Positions 25,911 through 34,951 of a stretch of DNA of 64,000 nt are shown here, one piece after another. Each line of letters starts with the position of its first letter. The first letter of the stretch is position 1. The translations under genes were made by a program, and so were the position numbers. Origin of the DNA: Allomuricauda sp. Its GTDB lineage: Bacteria > Bacteroidota > Bacteroidia > Flavobacteriales > Flavobacteriaceae. The stretch is taken from positions 124,001-188,000 of the forward strand of contig NZ_JACESV010000001.1 in assembly GCF_013911645.1 (NCBI RefSeq). The letters run 5' to 3'. The notes beneath the pieces are model-generated. The model had not been told where the DNA came from. It made no database searches and worked only from the letters and a program-made list of their open reading frames with translations.

Positions 25911-27239
25911 ATGCCATTGAACAAAGAGAACATTCTTATCGTAGATGATGATATCAAGATCTTGGAACTATTGGCAAGAAGGCTCAAAGAGTTCAACTAC
26001 CATGTTTTTAAGGCGATATCCGTTAAGGAAGCCTTGTTTATACTAAAGGATACTTCAATAGATCTGTTGATAACGGATATTCAAATGCCGGAAGTCGATG
26101 GTATTCAATTATTGAAGTATGCCAAGGAACATTATCCCAACATGCCAAAATTGGTGGTTACCGGATACCCATCTGTTGACGGCGCCTTGGAAGTGATCAA
26201 GTCGGGTGCCATGGACTATATGGCCAAGCCCTTTACAAAAGCAGAACTCAAAACGGCCGTGGAAAGAGCATTGGAACATGGGAGAGCGGACCAAGCATCC
26301 GTTGCAAATGTTCCATCCCGAACGCAAAACCTACCGTTCAAGGAGATGGTGGGCAATTCCACAGCCTTCAAACAAGTGCTTACCATTATAGACAGGGTAA
26401 AGAATAACCGGGCAACGGTATTGATACATGGTGAGAGTGGCACTGGAAAGGAATTGGTGGCGCGGGCCATACATTATTCAGGAAAATACAGCAAGGGGCC
26501 CTTTATTGCGGTGAACTGCGGGGCCATTCCGGACAATTTGCAAGAGGCGGAATTGTTTGGTTATACCAAGGGGGCCTTTACAGGGGCAGACCAAAACCGG
26601 AATGGTTTTTTTCAGGCGGCATCCGGGGGTACGCTCTTTTTGGACGAAATAGGTAACGCCTGTTTGGATGTACAGGCCAAATTATTGAGAGCACTGCAGG
26701 AAAAGGAAATTACAAAGGTCGGTTCCAGAACCTTGGAAAAAGTCGACCTTCGTATTGTTGCGGCCACAAATATGGATCTCTTGGAGGAAATCAAGAAAAA
26801 AAACTTCAGGGAGGATCTCTATTATCGTTTGACCGTCGTTGAGATAAGGGTACCCCCGCTGCGCCAACGAAAGTCCGATATTCCCTTACTTGTTGATCGA
26901 TTCCTCCAAAAATACGGCATGGAATATAGGGACCGTTTGTTGCGAATCGATTCCGAGGCCTTGAAAATTATGGAACGTTATCCTTGGCCGGGAAATATAA
27001 GGGAACTTGAAAATGTGGTACAACGAGCGGTTATTATGGCGGATGGCCCGATCGGTACCAAAGACTTACCGGACTTTTTAAAATATGAGATAGACTTTCC
27101 GAACGAGGAGTTAATACCCCTAAGGGACATGGAAAGAAAGTATATCAAGCGGGTGCTGCTCCATACCAAAGGGAACAAGACCAAAGCAGCTGAAATTTTA
27201 AAGATCAGTCGAAAAACGCTTCGCGACAAGCTCGATTGA
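25911..27239 (+). CDS. Sigma-54-dependent response regulator (NtrC family)
   Basis: A 442-residue enhancer-binding protein. The receiver domain (1-125) has DDD (12-14), phospho-acceptor Asp56 in LLITDIQMP and Lys in YMAKPF. The AAA+ domain (about 145-380) has Walker A GESGTGKE, the sigma-54-contacting loop GAFTGA and the arginine-finger region, and the C-terminus is a Fis-type helix-turn-helix ending KAAEILKISRKTLRDKL. I preferred the ATG at 25911 over the TTG at 25902, which overlaps the kinase stop. A -24/-12 promoter preceded by two dyads lies 127 bp downstream of its stop, the obvious target. Confidence 0.93.
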   Translation: MPLNKENILIVDDDIKILELLARRLKEFNYHVFKAISVKEALFILKDTSIDLLITDIQMPEVDGIQLLKYAKEHYPNMPKLVVTGYPSVDGALEVIKSGAMDYMAKPFTKAELKTAVERALEHGRADQASVANVPSRTQNLPFKEMVGNSTAFKQVLTIIDRVKNNRATVLIHGESGTGKELVARAIHYSGKYSKGPFIAVNCGAIPDNLQEAELFGYTKGAFTGADQNRNGFFQAASGGTLFLDEIGNACLDVQAKLLRALQEKEITKVGSRTLEKVDLRIVAATNMDLLEEIKKKNFREDLYYRLTVVEIRVPPLRQRKSDIPLLVDRFLQKYGMEYRDRLLRIDSEALKIMERYPWPGNIRELENVVQRAVIMADGPIGTKDLPDFLKYEIDFPNEELIPLRDMERKYIKRVLLHTKGNKTKAAEILKISRKTLRDKLD

Positions 27240-27240
27240 T

Positions 27241-27277
27241 TTGGTCAAATTCTTACCAACTGGTCAGAAACTTACCG
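27241..27277. promoter_or_regulatory. Tandem dyads, candidate NtrC-type upstream activating sites
   Basis: TTGGT-N9-ACCAA (27241-27259) is followed by TGGT-N9-ACC (27261-27276). As direct repeats they share TGGTCA-N4-CTTACC with a 19-bp period. They end about 90 bp upstream of the -24/-12 promoter, the usual distance for enhancer-binding proteins, and lie just after the regulator gene. Confidence 0.6.
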
Positions 27278-27365
27278 ATTCTAATTTTTCAATCTTTTTC
27301 ATTTACACATGTTAGTTGCTGTTAATCAGAGGCATACTTTGAATTCTATTCTTTTTGCCTTTTAG

Positions 27366-27379
27366 GGCATGGCATTTGC
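27366..27379 (+). promoter_or_regulatory. Sigma-54 (-24/-12) promoter
   Basis: GGCAT-N5-TTGC has the GG and GC dinucleotides exactly ten bases apart, as sigma-54 requires (consensus TGGCAY-N5-TTGC). Transcription would begin near 27391 and read the gene string from 27460. It stands between an NtrC-family regulator gene and that string. Confidence 0.65.
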
Positions 27380-27459
27380 CATTTAGTGTTCCGAATGGTT
27401 TTGAGTCGGTCGGGCAGAGATAAAACCGACCGAACCACTATAATTTGAAAACGCTAAGG

Positions 27460-27966
27460 ATGGTAAGGCACTCTTTGAGATACGGAAACCTTGTTTTGGA
27501 AAGATATGATTTCTTGATGGTCAAAAAATATATGCAAGGTCCACTGGGTTTGGAAGATTATACCCATGAAAATGCATTGGCCTTGTTGGAGGAAAATTTA
27601 TTGGATGCCATTGTTGTGTATGAAAAGAATATGCCCTCAGAGGTTGTAAGACTGTATTCTACCGTTTCGGTTATCAGCTCCTCGGGTATGGAAGAGTGTT
27701 TTCAATTGGTACCACCGGATCAAGTCGATTTGGCAAAGGGCAGGAAATCTGCGCTCAGCAATTTGGGCTGTTCAGTTCTTGGACTATCGCAAGGGGACAT
27801 CATTAGGTATGGTGTGCCCAGTGATTTTGTTTCCTTGCGTTTGGCAAAGGTTGAGCAAGTTGACACCAAGACCAGACTGGCCATCTCGGAGAAGGAATTA
27901 CGCACTTTATTCAAACGGAATTTAATGGAAAAGATGTTCGATGAACTGGAGTTGGAATCATCCTAG
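27460..27966 (+). CDS. Rnk/GreA C-terminal-domain protein (copy 1)
   Basis: A 168-residue protein related to the 30208 gene; both open with a (K/R)YG(N/S)LV(L/I)E block. The N-terminal half is helical; the C-terminal half resembles the GreA/GreB C-terminal (FKBP-like) domain, as in Rnk (SALSNLGCSVLGLSQGDIIRYGVPS). There is no long Gre coiled coil with the acidic tip, so direct transcript cleavage is unlikely. Such proteins bind RNA polymerase near the secondary channel. I chose the ATG at 27460; a TTG at 27445 is possible. It is the first gene after the sigma-54 promoter. Confidence 0.75.
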   Translation: MVRHSLRYGNLVLERYDFLMVKKYMQGPLGLEDYTHENALALLEENLLDAIVVYEKNMPSEVVRLYSTVSVISSSGMEECFQLVPPDQVDLAKGRKSALSNLGCSVLGLSQGDIIRYGVPSDFVSLRLAKVEQVDTKTRLAISEKELRTLFKRNLMEKMFDELELESS

Positions 27967-28018
27967 GGTTATTTGGATGTCGATACTAGAAACAGAAAGT
28001 TAGCCAAATAAAAAAGAT

Positions 28019-28621
28019 ATGAATACAAAACTAACATTAAAACAACGCATACTGGTAGGGTTTGTACTAGCGTTGGCCTTTTTCTTGGTGCTGGGATCCA
28101 ATTTGGTGGACCGTAGACATTTTTCGACGATACAAAAAACGATTGAATCGATCCATGATGATCGTGTGGTGGTACAGGATTATATCTATCAGTTGAGAAA
28201 TTTTCTGCACGATAGGGAAGTGGAGGTTTTGGAAACCGGAAACATTGAAAAAAACAATGAACATTATGGGCAAATCACGGCCATCCTTGATGATTTTGCT
28301 GCGACCGAGCTGATTCGGGAGGAAGCTGAATTTTTAAAGCGCTTGCGTCAACAATTTTATGGCCCGTCAGGCTTGTCGAGCGTATATGGGAAAGGGGACA
28401 AATCAAAAATTTTGGAGCATATCCATAGTACAAAGAAAACCTTGGATGCTCTTGAGGAAATTCAAATTGAAGAAAGCGGACATCTTACGCGAATCTCAGA
28501 AAAATCATTGAGTGTCAATAGAATGTTGTCCAATTTGGAAATCGGTTTTATGATCATCATAGGGCTTTCCATACTAATGTTGGTTTTTCAGCCGATCAAA
28601 ACACTGTATCCCATTCATTGA
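28019..28621 (+). CDS. Membrane protein with periplasmic helical bundle
   Basis: A 200-residue protein with a membrane helix near each end (VGFVLALAFFLVLGS, about 13-27; GFMIIIGLSILMLVF, about 175-190) and about 140 mainly helical residues between them. It resembles the four-helix-bundle sensor module of chemoreceptors and histidine kinases, but no signalling domain follows: the chain stops after PIKTLYPIH. It could be a stand-alone sensor or envelope-stress factor. The stop overlaps the next start by one base (TGATG). No family name assigned. Confidence 0.65.
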   Translation: MNTKLTLKQRILVGFVLALAFFLVLGSNLVDRRHFSTIQKTIESIHDDRVVVQDYIYQLRNFLHDREVEVLETGNIEKNNEHYGQITAILDDFAATELIREEAEFLKRLRQQFYGPSGLSSVYGKGDKSKILEHIHSTKKTLDALEEIQIEESGHLTRISEKSLSVNRMLSNLEIGFMIIIGLSILMLVFQPIKTLYPIH

Positions 28622-28809
28622 TGAAAAAATATAACATAAAAAACAGTCCCATGAAGGAATTTGTACGGAGTTTATGCTCCACCTGTATTCACCAATCAAA
28701 TTGTGCTTTGAGCAGTAATAGGTCAAATATCAACTTATGTAACGAATATCGTCAATATATGGATGATGGTAAGGAACCTACCATAGTGGTTTCGGATGAA
28801 ATGTATTAA
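28621..28809 (+). CDS. Cys-rich small protein (possible metal site)
   Basis: A 62-residue protein translationally coupled to the previous gene. Four Cys residues (19, 22, 28, 40) and a His within CSTCIHQSNC give the spacing CxxC-x5-C-x11-C, suitable for zinc or an iron-sulfur cluster. No homologous family recognised. Its position next to a membrane sensor-like protein and ahead of glutamate dehydrogenase is the only functional clue. Confidence 0.65.
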   Translation: MKKYNIKNSPMKEFVRSLCSTCIHQSNCALSSNRSNINLCNEYRQYMDDGKEPTIVVSDEMY

Positions 28810-28851
28810 CAAACAAGTAGTAGGTACGGCGTACCCAATAAATAATTTTTT

Positions 28852-30144
28852 ATGACAACAACGTTAACATCAAAAAGAAAGCAGCCAAAACAAGGCATGT
28901 TGGACAACGTTATGCGCCAGTTCAATAATGCAGCGGATATTATTGAACTGAATGCCAACATTAGAAAGATACTGGAAGTCACCAACACTGAATTCGTAGT
29001 GCATTTTCCAGTACGTATGGACAATGGGGAGGTAGAGATCTTTACGGGCTACCGCGTTCAGCACAATAATGCACTGGGTCCCTATAAGGGTGGATTACGT
29101 TACCACCCCACCGTGGATATCGACGCGGCCAGGGCTTTGGCCATGTGGATGACTTGGAAGACCTCTTTGGCCGGATTGCCCTATGGTGGGGCCAAGGGAG
29201 GAATACAATTAGATCCTACCAAATATTCCCAGGACGAACTGCAACGAATCACGAGAAGGTTTACCTATGCCCTTGGGGACAATATTGGACCGGAACTGGA
29301 TATCCCAGCACCGGATGTGAACACCAATCCTCAGACGATGGCTTGGATCTTGGATACCTATATGTCTACCAAATCACCCAATGAACGTTCTAAGAACCTG
29401 CATGTGGTTACGGGCAAGCCGATTGGTGCCGGAGGTTCCGAAGGGAGAGACCGGGCAACGGGCTATGGTGTTTTCCTGACCATCAAATTTTGGGCGGAAC
29501 ACAAAAGGATTGATCTAAAGAACAAAACATTCATTGTACAGGGGTTTGGTAATGTAGGCTATTGGGCCGCCCATTTTCTAAAAAATGAAGGAGCCATACT
29601 TACTGCTGTACAGGATGCTTATGGAAGTATCCATAATGATGAGGGCATTTCACCAGAAGACCTTTTGGAGTATGCAAGGGCCAATAAAGGCAGTATATCG
29701 GGCTATGCGGGGGCAAGTCCCCTTGACAACAACGAATTTTTTGGTTTGGACTGCGATATCTGTATTCCTGCTGCCCTGGGCAACCAGATTACTGTGGACA
29801 ATGCCCATAAAATTAAGGCTAGCCTGATTGCCGAAGGGGCCAATGGGCCGACTGACGTTCAGGCGGAGGAAATCCTTTTAAAACGAGGTATTGATATTAT
29901 ACCGGATATCCTATGCAATTCGGGTGGTGTTATAGGAAGTTATTTTGAATGGTTGCAAAACCGCAACGGAGAAATATGGCATTTGGACGAGGTTTTGGAG
30001 AAACTGGAAAGAAAAATGCGAGAGTCCTTCAACAAGGTCGCGTACAAAACAGAAACAAAGAACCTGGATATGCGTACGGCCGCCTTTGTCATCGCCATAG
30101 AGCGACTTGAGGACACCTATATCCAAAGGGGTATTTTTCCATAA
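28852..30144 (+). CDS. Glutamate dehydrogenase (Glu/Leu/Phe/Val dehydrogenase family)
   Basis: A 430-residue oxidoreductase interconverting glutamate and 2-oxoglutarate plus ammonia. The substrate-binding block GPYKGGLRYHP, the catalytic-Lys block GLPYGGAKGG and the PAPDVNTNPQTM motif are in the N-terminal half. The Rossmann-fold nucleotide motif GFGNVGYWAA and the ANGPTDVQAEEIL motif are in the second half. Length fits the about 420-residue class of hexameric enzymes. It is 42 bp downstream of the Cys-rich gene and 63 bp upstream of the second Rnk-like gene. Placement under a sigma-54/NtrC system suggests nitrogen or energy control. Confidence 0.93.
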   Translation: MTTTLTSKRKQPKQGMLDNVMRQFNNAADIIELNANIRKILEVTNTEFVVHFPVRMDNGEVEIFTGYRVQHNNALGPYKGGLRYHPTVDIDAARALAMWMTWKTSLAGLPYGGAKGGIQLDPTKYSQDELQRITRRFTYALGDNIGPELDIPAPDVNTNPQTMAWILDTYMSTKSPNERSKNLHVVTGKPIGAGGSEGRDRATGYGVFLTIKFWAEHKRIDLKNKTFIVQGFGNVGYWAAHFLKNEGAILTAVQDAYGSIHNDEGISPEDLLEYARANKGSISGYAGASPLDNNEFFGLDCDICIPAALGNQITVDNAHKIKASLIAEGANGPTDVQAEEILLKRGIDIIPDILCNSGGVIGSYFEWLQNRNGEIWHLDEVLEKLERKMRESFNKVAYKTETKNLDMRTAAFVIAIERLEDTYIQRGIFP

Positions 30145-30207
30145 TCCAATGACCTAATTAGGTTTCCGCATGAATGTACTGGAGACTATAATATAAAAAA
30201 AGAAATA

Positions 30208-30627
30208 ATGAAGTACGGTAGTTTAGTAATTGAAAAAAAAGAATATGTCCTTTTAAAACGGTTAATGAACCTATCAGGATTCTATAAAGACAATACCCTT
30301 AAGAGTTCGGTTAAAAAGCTCGTGGGTGAAATGGAAACAGCACGGATATTGGATGAAGCGGAAATGCCGGATGATGTCATCCGGTTCAATGCCATGGTGA
30401 CCATAATTTCCGATAATGGATGGCACAAAAAGTTCAAATTGGTACTTCCTAGCCGAAGTGATGTGAAAAATAACCATATTTCAATCCTGACCCCTATGGG
30501 AGCAGCAGTCATGGGATATGCCAAGGGGGATTCACTGGTTTGGGAGTTTCCTTCTGGAAACCAAAAATTGACCATTGAAAATGTAGAACAGGAGAATGAA
30601 CCCATAAACCTAAACATGGTATTATGA
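30208..30627 (+). CDS. Rnk/GreA C-terminal-domain protein (copy 2)
   Basis: A 139-residue relative of the protein at 27460. It has MKYGSLVIEKKEYVLLKRLM at the N-terminus and a Gre C-terminal-like fold with ILTPMGAAVMGYAKGDSLVW. As in copy 1 the acidic-tipped Gre coiled coil is absent. It lies 63 bp after glutamate dehydrogenase and overlaps the next gene by four bases (ATGA). Two diverged copies in one cluster argue for distinct roles or a heteromer. Confidence 0.78.
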   Translation: MKYGSLVIEKKEYVLLKRLMNLSGFYKDNTLKSSVKKLVGEMETARILDEAEMPDDVIRFNAMVTIISDNGWHKKFKLVLPSRSDVKNNHISILTPMGAAVMGYAKGDSLVWEFPSGNQKLTIENVEQENEPINLNMVL

Positions 30628-31010
30628 AGCAGGTGAACAGACCCCATTTTCATGAGTCCTTAAACCAGATTATAGTTAAAAAGGATAAGTTGGAGACTGC
30701 CAATTGGATCGAAACCATGGAGTTGATCAGCAATGAACTGCAATATTTGATTCCATTGGAAAAACGCCTATTGGGAGCCCCTGCGGTAAACCAAAGCCTT
30801 TTGACAGTCCAACGGGAAAACCAACTTCGATTGGGCACCCTGTATAGGTATGAAAGGACAATGATGAATGCCATTGAGTGCGATACAACGGAATGTGACG
30901 CCTATTACCTCCATGCCCATGAGAAAAATCGAGATGGTTTTATGGACCATATCAAAACGTATACAGCGCTTAAGCTAACGTTGCTATCGAAGATCTTGGA
31001 ACGTTTCTGA
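30624..31010 (+). CDS. Unknown helical protein coupled to the Rnk-like gene
   Basis: A 128-residue, largely helical protein with no signal peptide or membrane segment. It contains Cys and His residues in a short span (ECDTTECDAYYLHAHEKN), which might bind a metal. Its ATG overlaps the upstream TGA, so translation is likely coupled and a physical interaction with the Rnk-like protein is plausible. No known family recognised. Confidence 0.65.
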   Translation: MKQVNRPHFHESLNQIIVKKDKLETANWIETMELISNELQYLIPLEKRLLGAPAVNQSLLTVQRENQLRLGTLYRYERTMMNAIECDTTECDAYYLHAHEKNRDGFMDHIKTYTALKLTLLSKILERF

Positions 31011-31192
31011 GCGAAACCTTAATAACAGGTCCACATCAGTAGTCATATCAATTTATTCAAAATAAAGGATTAGAAACCTTGAATACGTTTGAAGGTCATT
31101 TGATTATCAATGTTTGATAATTCATGAACCGGTATCCTTTAGTATGTTGATCAGCCACTAATGTGTCGATACAAAAAACAATCAAAATATTT

Positions 31193-33058
31193 ATGAAGCA
31201 TTTTTTTTCTAATTTTAAAGGAGATTTATTTGGTGGCATTACAGCGGGCATTGTAGCCCTTCCCTTGGCTTTGGCCTTTGGTGTCAGCTCGGGTATGGGT
31301 CCAAGTGCTGGGTTGTACGGTGCCATATTCATTAGTTTTTTTGCAGCCTTGTTTGGGGGCACAAATACTCAGATATCCGGACCTACGGCACCTATGACCG
31401 CCGTTAGTATGGTTGTCGTTGCTGGTATTGTGGCTATGAACGATGGTGATCTCGAGAAAGCATTGCCGGCCATTTTACTGGTGTTTCTATTGGCAGGGCT
31501 AATGCAGATCATATTGGGCCTTGCTGGGCTTGGAAAATACATTCGCTATATTCCGTATCCTGTAGTCTCAGGCTTTATGACGGCCATTGGAGTAATCATC
31601 CTTGTTACCCAAATGTTGCCTTCGATGGGTTATTACCCCAAAGAAGATGCCGCTTTTGTGGATCAATTCAGACCTCGTGCGGAAGAGGTTATTCTTAAGA
31701 ATATTCTCAATGAGGAATCGAACGAAGGAATATTGGTACTTGAGGATTTTCAAGAAACTCTGGATAGGGCAGGGGAGGTCTCGGAGGAAAGTATCCGGAA
31801 GGAAGCTCAAACCTTGGCCAATAAAGATGCTTCTGGGGTCATAGGTACGATCAAGGTCTTGCCCAGGGCTCTACAACGGATAGATTGGCTGGAACTTGCT
31901 CTGGCATTGGCCACTATTGTGATCATCTATGGATTTAAAAGAATTACAACCGCCATTCCCAGTGCCCTGGTGGCTTTGTTGGTCGTTTCAGGAGTGGCCT
32001 ATGGGTTTGGACTGGATTACAGGCCTATCCAACAAATACCCAGCGGTTTTCCTGTGCCCCATTTGGACATCTTTAGTGAATTTAAATTGAGCTCGGTAAC
32101 CCCCTATATTTTTACGGCCTTGACCCTGGCTCTTTTGGGAGCCATAGATTCGCTATTAACTTCCGTGGTTGCAGATAATATGACCAAGACCCAACACAAA
32201 CCCAACAAAGAATTGATGGGGCAGGGTATTGGAAATAGCATTGCCGCAGTTTTTGGGGGAATACCTGGTGCAGGAGCCACCATTCGTACCGTGGTCAATA
32301 TCAATGCAGGCGGGAAAACAAGGTTATCGGGGATGGTTGCAGGGATTCTTTTGCTCATCGTATTGTTGGCCTTGGGGCCGATAGCCTCCAAAATACCCGC
32401 AGCGGTACTTGCCGGGATTTTGGTGACCGTAGGTATCGGGGTAATAGATTACAAAGGACTGAGGGCCGTACCTTATTTGCCCAAGGATGTCAAGTTCGGA
32501 CCTTTCAAGTTAAGTTCTGAAGTGTTGATAATGTTGGTGGTCATGGTGTTGTCCTCTATTTGGAACTTGGTCTATGCCGTAGGTATCGGTTTGGTAATCG
32601 CTTCCTTCATGTTTATGAAAAAAATGGGAGACTTAACGGCCAAACGATCTGATGTCAAAACCTTGAAAGAAGAAAAGGGATGGGCGGATGAGGTCAATTT
32701 TCCGGAAGACCTTAAAAAGGAAGTTTTTATTAAGCATTTGAAAGGCCCCTTGTTTTTTGGGTTTACAAGCGAGTTTCAACAATTGGCCAAGCAAATCCCA
32801 AAAACGGCCTCCACGGTGGTCATCCGAATGGATCGCATGCAGTATTTAGATCAATCTGGACTTTATACCCTTGAAGATGTTTTGATGGACCTTAAAAATA
32901 CAGGTGTTACCGTACTTTTTGTACATGTTTTGGAACAGCCCAAGTATATGATGGAACGGGTTAAACTGATACCTTCCTTAATTCCTGAGGATCAAATATT
33001 CGATGATTTTGAAGCTTGTACCTCCTACATTAAGAAAAATGCATTGGATAAGGGGTAA
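31193..33058 (+). CDS. SulP-family anion transporter with STAS domain
   Basis: A 621-residue inner-membrane transporter. The N-terminal part has the SulP signature (DLFGGITAGIVALPLALAFG, GLYGAIF, QISGPTAPMT) and about 12-14 helices. A hydrophilic insertion of about 80 residues (around 150-230, rich in Glu) interrupts the membrane domain. The C-terminal STAS domain follows the helices (MDRMQYLDQSGLYTLEDVL). Substrate could be sulfate, bicarbonate or another anion. I chose ATG 31193 over GTG 31163 because the membrane domain starts directly after it. It is 182 bp beyond the previous gene, so it may have its own promoter. Confidence 0.88.
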   Translation: MKHFFSNFKGDLFGGITAGIVALPLALAFGVSSGMGPSAGLYGAIFISFFAALFGGTNTQISGPTAPMTAVSMVVVAGIVAMNDGDLEKALPAILLVFLLAGLMQIILGLAGLGKYIRYIPYPVVSGFMTAIGVIILVTQMLPSMGYYPKEDAAFVDQFRPRAEEVILKNILNEESNEGILVLEDFQETLDRAGEVSEESIRKEAQTLANKDASGVIGTIKVLPRALQRIDWLELALALATIVIIYGFKRITTAIPSALVALLVVSGVAYGFGLDYRPIQQIPSGFPVPHLDIFSEFKLSSVTPYIFTALTLALLGAIDSLLTSVVADNMTKTQHKPNKELMGQGIGNSIAAVFGGIPGAGATIRTVVNINAGGKTRLSGMVAGILLLIVLLALGPIASKIPAAVLAGILVTVGIGVIDYKGLRAVPYLPKDVKFGPFKLSSEVLIMLVVMVLSSIWNLVYAVGIGLVIASFMFMKKMGDLTAKRSDVKTLKEEKGWADEVNFPEDLKKEVFIKHLKGPLFFGFTSEFQQLAKQIPKTASTVVIRMDRMQYLDQSGLYTLEDVLMDLKNTGVTVLFVHVLEQPKYMMERVKLIPSLIPEDQIFDDFEACTSYIKKNALDKG

Positions 33059-33462
33059 GTTACATCACTGAAAATTATCGAGGAAAGGAGTATTATATTC
33101 GGGTTGACCAATTCTGGAGGATACTTTTTTGATCATGAGAAGACAACGGTTCCGTTAGGGGTGCTAAAGAATAGGCTGTCGTTGCTATAATGCCTATTAA
33201 TAGAACCGCTAATGAAATGGGCGGTAACCGTTGTTTTTTCCCATGGTCTTGCCCAAGAAGCAAAGATCGACCACCATTTCATTATAGGTGTACCATCCAC
33301 TTTTCATGATATGGTTCAACTCATGTTTGAATTTGTCTTTTATAAATTATAGCTTTCCAAGCTCTACCATATACATAGACAAAAACAGGTTCAGGTATGG
33401 CAGTCAACATCCAATGTTTCCCAAAAGTCCATTTAGGGGTTCACATAAGGAAACATAATGGC
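33059..33462. other. Intergenic region with a broken coding remnant
   Basis: No intact gene. A hairpin ACCGC/GCGGT (about 33214-33234), followed shortly by TTGTTTTTT, could terminate the SulP transcript. The reverse strand holds the frameshifted remnant described at 33209-33410. Confidence 0.45.
33209..33410 (-). pseudogene. Possible frameshifted gene remnant
   Basis: From an ATG at 33410 one frame gives MLTAIPEPVFVYVYGRAWKA and then stops. A shift of one base near 33340 continues for about 45 codons with protein-like composition (KHELNHIMKSGWYTYNEMVV, then FLGKTMGKN) to a stop at 33209. Joined, they make about 65 residues of plausible sequence. I cannot name the family, and the coding status is uncertain. 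Confidence 0.3.
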
Positions 33463-34827
33463 TCATTCTATTGAAACCCCATTCAAATTTTCCAACTTGG
33501 CCACACATCCCCAATTATATTTCTGGCGGTTATCACCCGACAGCACAAAGGTTAGTTCATTGGGACCTTTGGATAAATTCAGCACGGTTTGTTCATCATC
33601 CACGAAAACCCTACCTTCCATACCCTTTTCCGGAGGTGGCCTAAAGTTCATTCCCCCATCGAATATGACTTCGGAATTCAATAAGATTACCAAGTGGTCC
33701 GCATAATCAAAGTTTAATTTGATATCCTTATCGGAATCAGATACTATGTTACAGGTCAGAGTGACCGTTTTGTCCATATCATCATAAAAGCGACTGATGT
33801 TTAAAATGCCATCCATGTCGGCAGTTACCGTTTTAAATTTTTCTCTGTAATCGAATAGGGAATCCACTTGGGATATAAAGTTCACCGAATCTTTGGCAAA
33901 GGGTTCCGATATTTGCCACTTGGTCAAATAATTCGGAGAAATCACCTTTTCGGTATCCCGTTGTTTTGGCACATTGGAACTTTCAATTTCCCGAATGGAT
34001 ACATCACTATAGTAAACCTGGCCAAAGGTGCTGTACAAGCTTATACCGCCTTTCTTGGAATCACGCTTTAGGTCATCAACAACAAAGGTCGGGGTATCCA
34101 TATCCTCAATATAAACGGACATTTTGTCTTCAATAACCTCCACCTTTACATGGACCCAAGTACTTATGTCCAAGAATACGATGCCATCTTCCCGTTTCTG
34201 GAAAAGCAGCGCTTTATTGCTTTGAGGATCGTAAATATAGGAAATGGTTTCATCGGGAAAGTCCAAGAACGATTCCTCCGAGAATATGATGCCTTCCTCC
34301 TCCAGTACCTTTAAAAGCTTATCGCTCACTTTTCCATGAACCAGTTGATTCTCCAGAAAAGGTGGTAAGATGGCCACTTCCTTTCTCGGATATTCGGCAC
34401 TGCCTTCATATTTGGGATAATTATAGAGCTGCCAAGGCAAGCTGCCATTATAAATGGGAATATACTGCAGCGCATCCTTTTTTCCGCTCATCATCATTCT
34501 CAGGTACAGGTATTCGTAATTTTCTTTATCCTGGATCCTAAAACCCAATCCCGGAACTTGGCCGTTACAATGAAACTCCAGTTGAAAGTTCTTGAATTCT
34601 TTGCCATTGAGATAAGCCTTTTGACTTGGCTCTAAAAACATTGCGTACTTTCCCTGATGGTCCACAACTTTCAACGTATCCGTAGAACCGTCCACATTTT
34701 CAATCCGCCAATTGTTTTTGGTAAAGGCAAATTCTTGGGCGGTAATGTTTTTTTTGTTTTCTTGGAGGCATGATACTGGAGCAATGGCCATGACAAGTAT
34801 CAAGAAGTTTTGGATGCTGTTTTTCAT
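33463..34827 (-). CDS. Lipoprotein with LamG-like (DUF1080-type) domain
   Basis: A 454-residue protein beginning with a lipoprotein signal (MKNSIQNFLILVMAIAPVSC), so probably anchored in the outer membrane or periplasm. The first about 260 residues resemble a concanavalin-like/LamG fold such as the 3-keto-disaccharide hydrolase (DUF1080) domain (FQLEFHCNGQVPGLGFRIQD, WVHVKVEVIEDKMSVYIED, GGISLYSTFGQVYYSDV). The C-terminal about 150 residues form another beta-rich domain. The start is Met at 34827, where the lipobox makes sense; the frame extends 14 codons upstream. It is divergent from the regulator-like gene at 34952. Confidence 0.75.
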   Translation of the reverse strand: MKNSIQNFLILVMAIAPVSCLQENKKNITAQEFAFTKNNWRIENVDGSTDTLKVVDHQGKYAMFLEPSQKAYLNGKEFKNFQLEFHCNGQVPGLGFRIQDKENYEYLYLRMMMSGKKDALQYIPIYNGSLPWQLYNYPKYEGSAEYPRKEVAILPPFLENQLVHGKVSDKLLKVLEEEGIIFSEESFLDFPDETISYIYDPQSNKALLFQKREDGIVFLDISTWVHVKVEVIEDKMSVYIEDMDTPTFVVDDLKRDSKKGGISLYSTFGQVYYSDVSIREIESSNVPKQRDTEKVISPNYLTKWQISEPFAKDSVNFISQVDSLFDYREKFKTVTADMDGILNISRFYDDMDKTVTLTCNIVSDSDKDIKLNFDYADHLVILLNSEVIFDGGMNFRPPPEKGMEGRVFVDDEQTVLNLSKGPNELTFVLSGDNRQKYNWGCVAKLENLNGVSIE

Positions 34828-34951
34828 GTTATGATCTATTTTTGATATAATCGATTTACAGTATACCAATGTAAAGTTACCTGCAAAGTTTTTAGGCGCA
34901 TTGGTTGTTCATCTTTGTTCAAGTTTGTTCATAGTCGACATGGATTTATAA

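Noticed and set aside
28824..28840. GGTAC-N3-GTACC dyad before glutamate dehydrogenase, similar to GGTAC-N4-GTACC before the kinase gene
   Set aside because: Spacers differ and the arms are short, so a shared operator is not supported.
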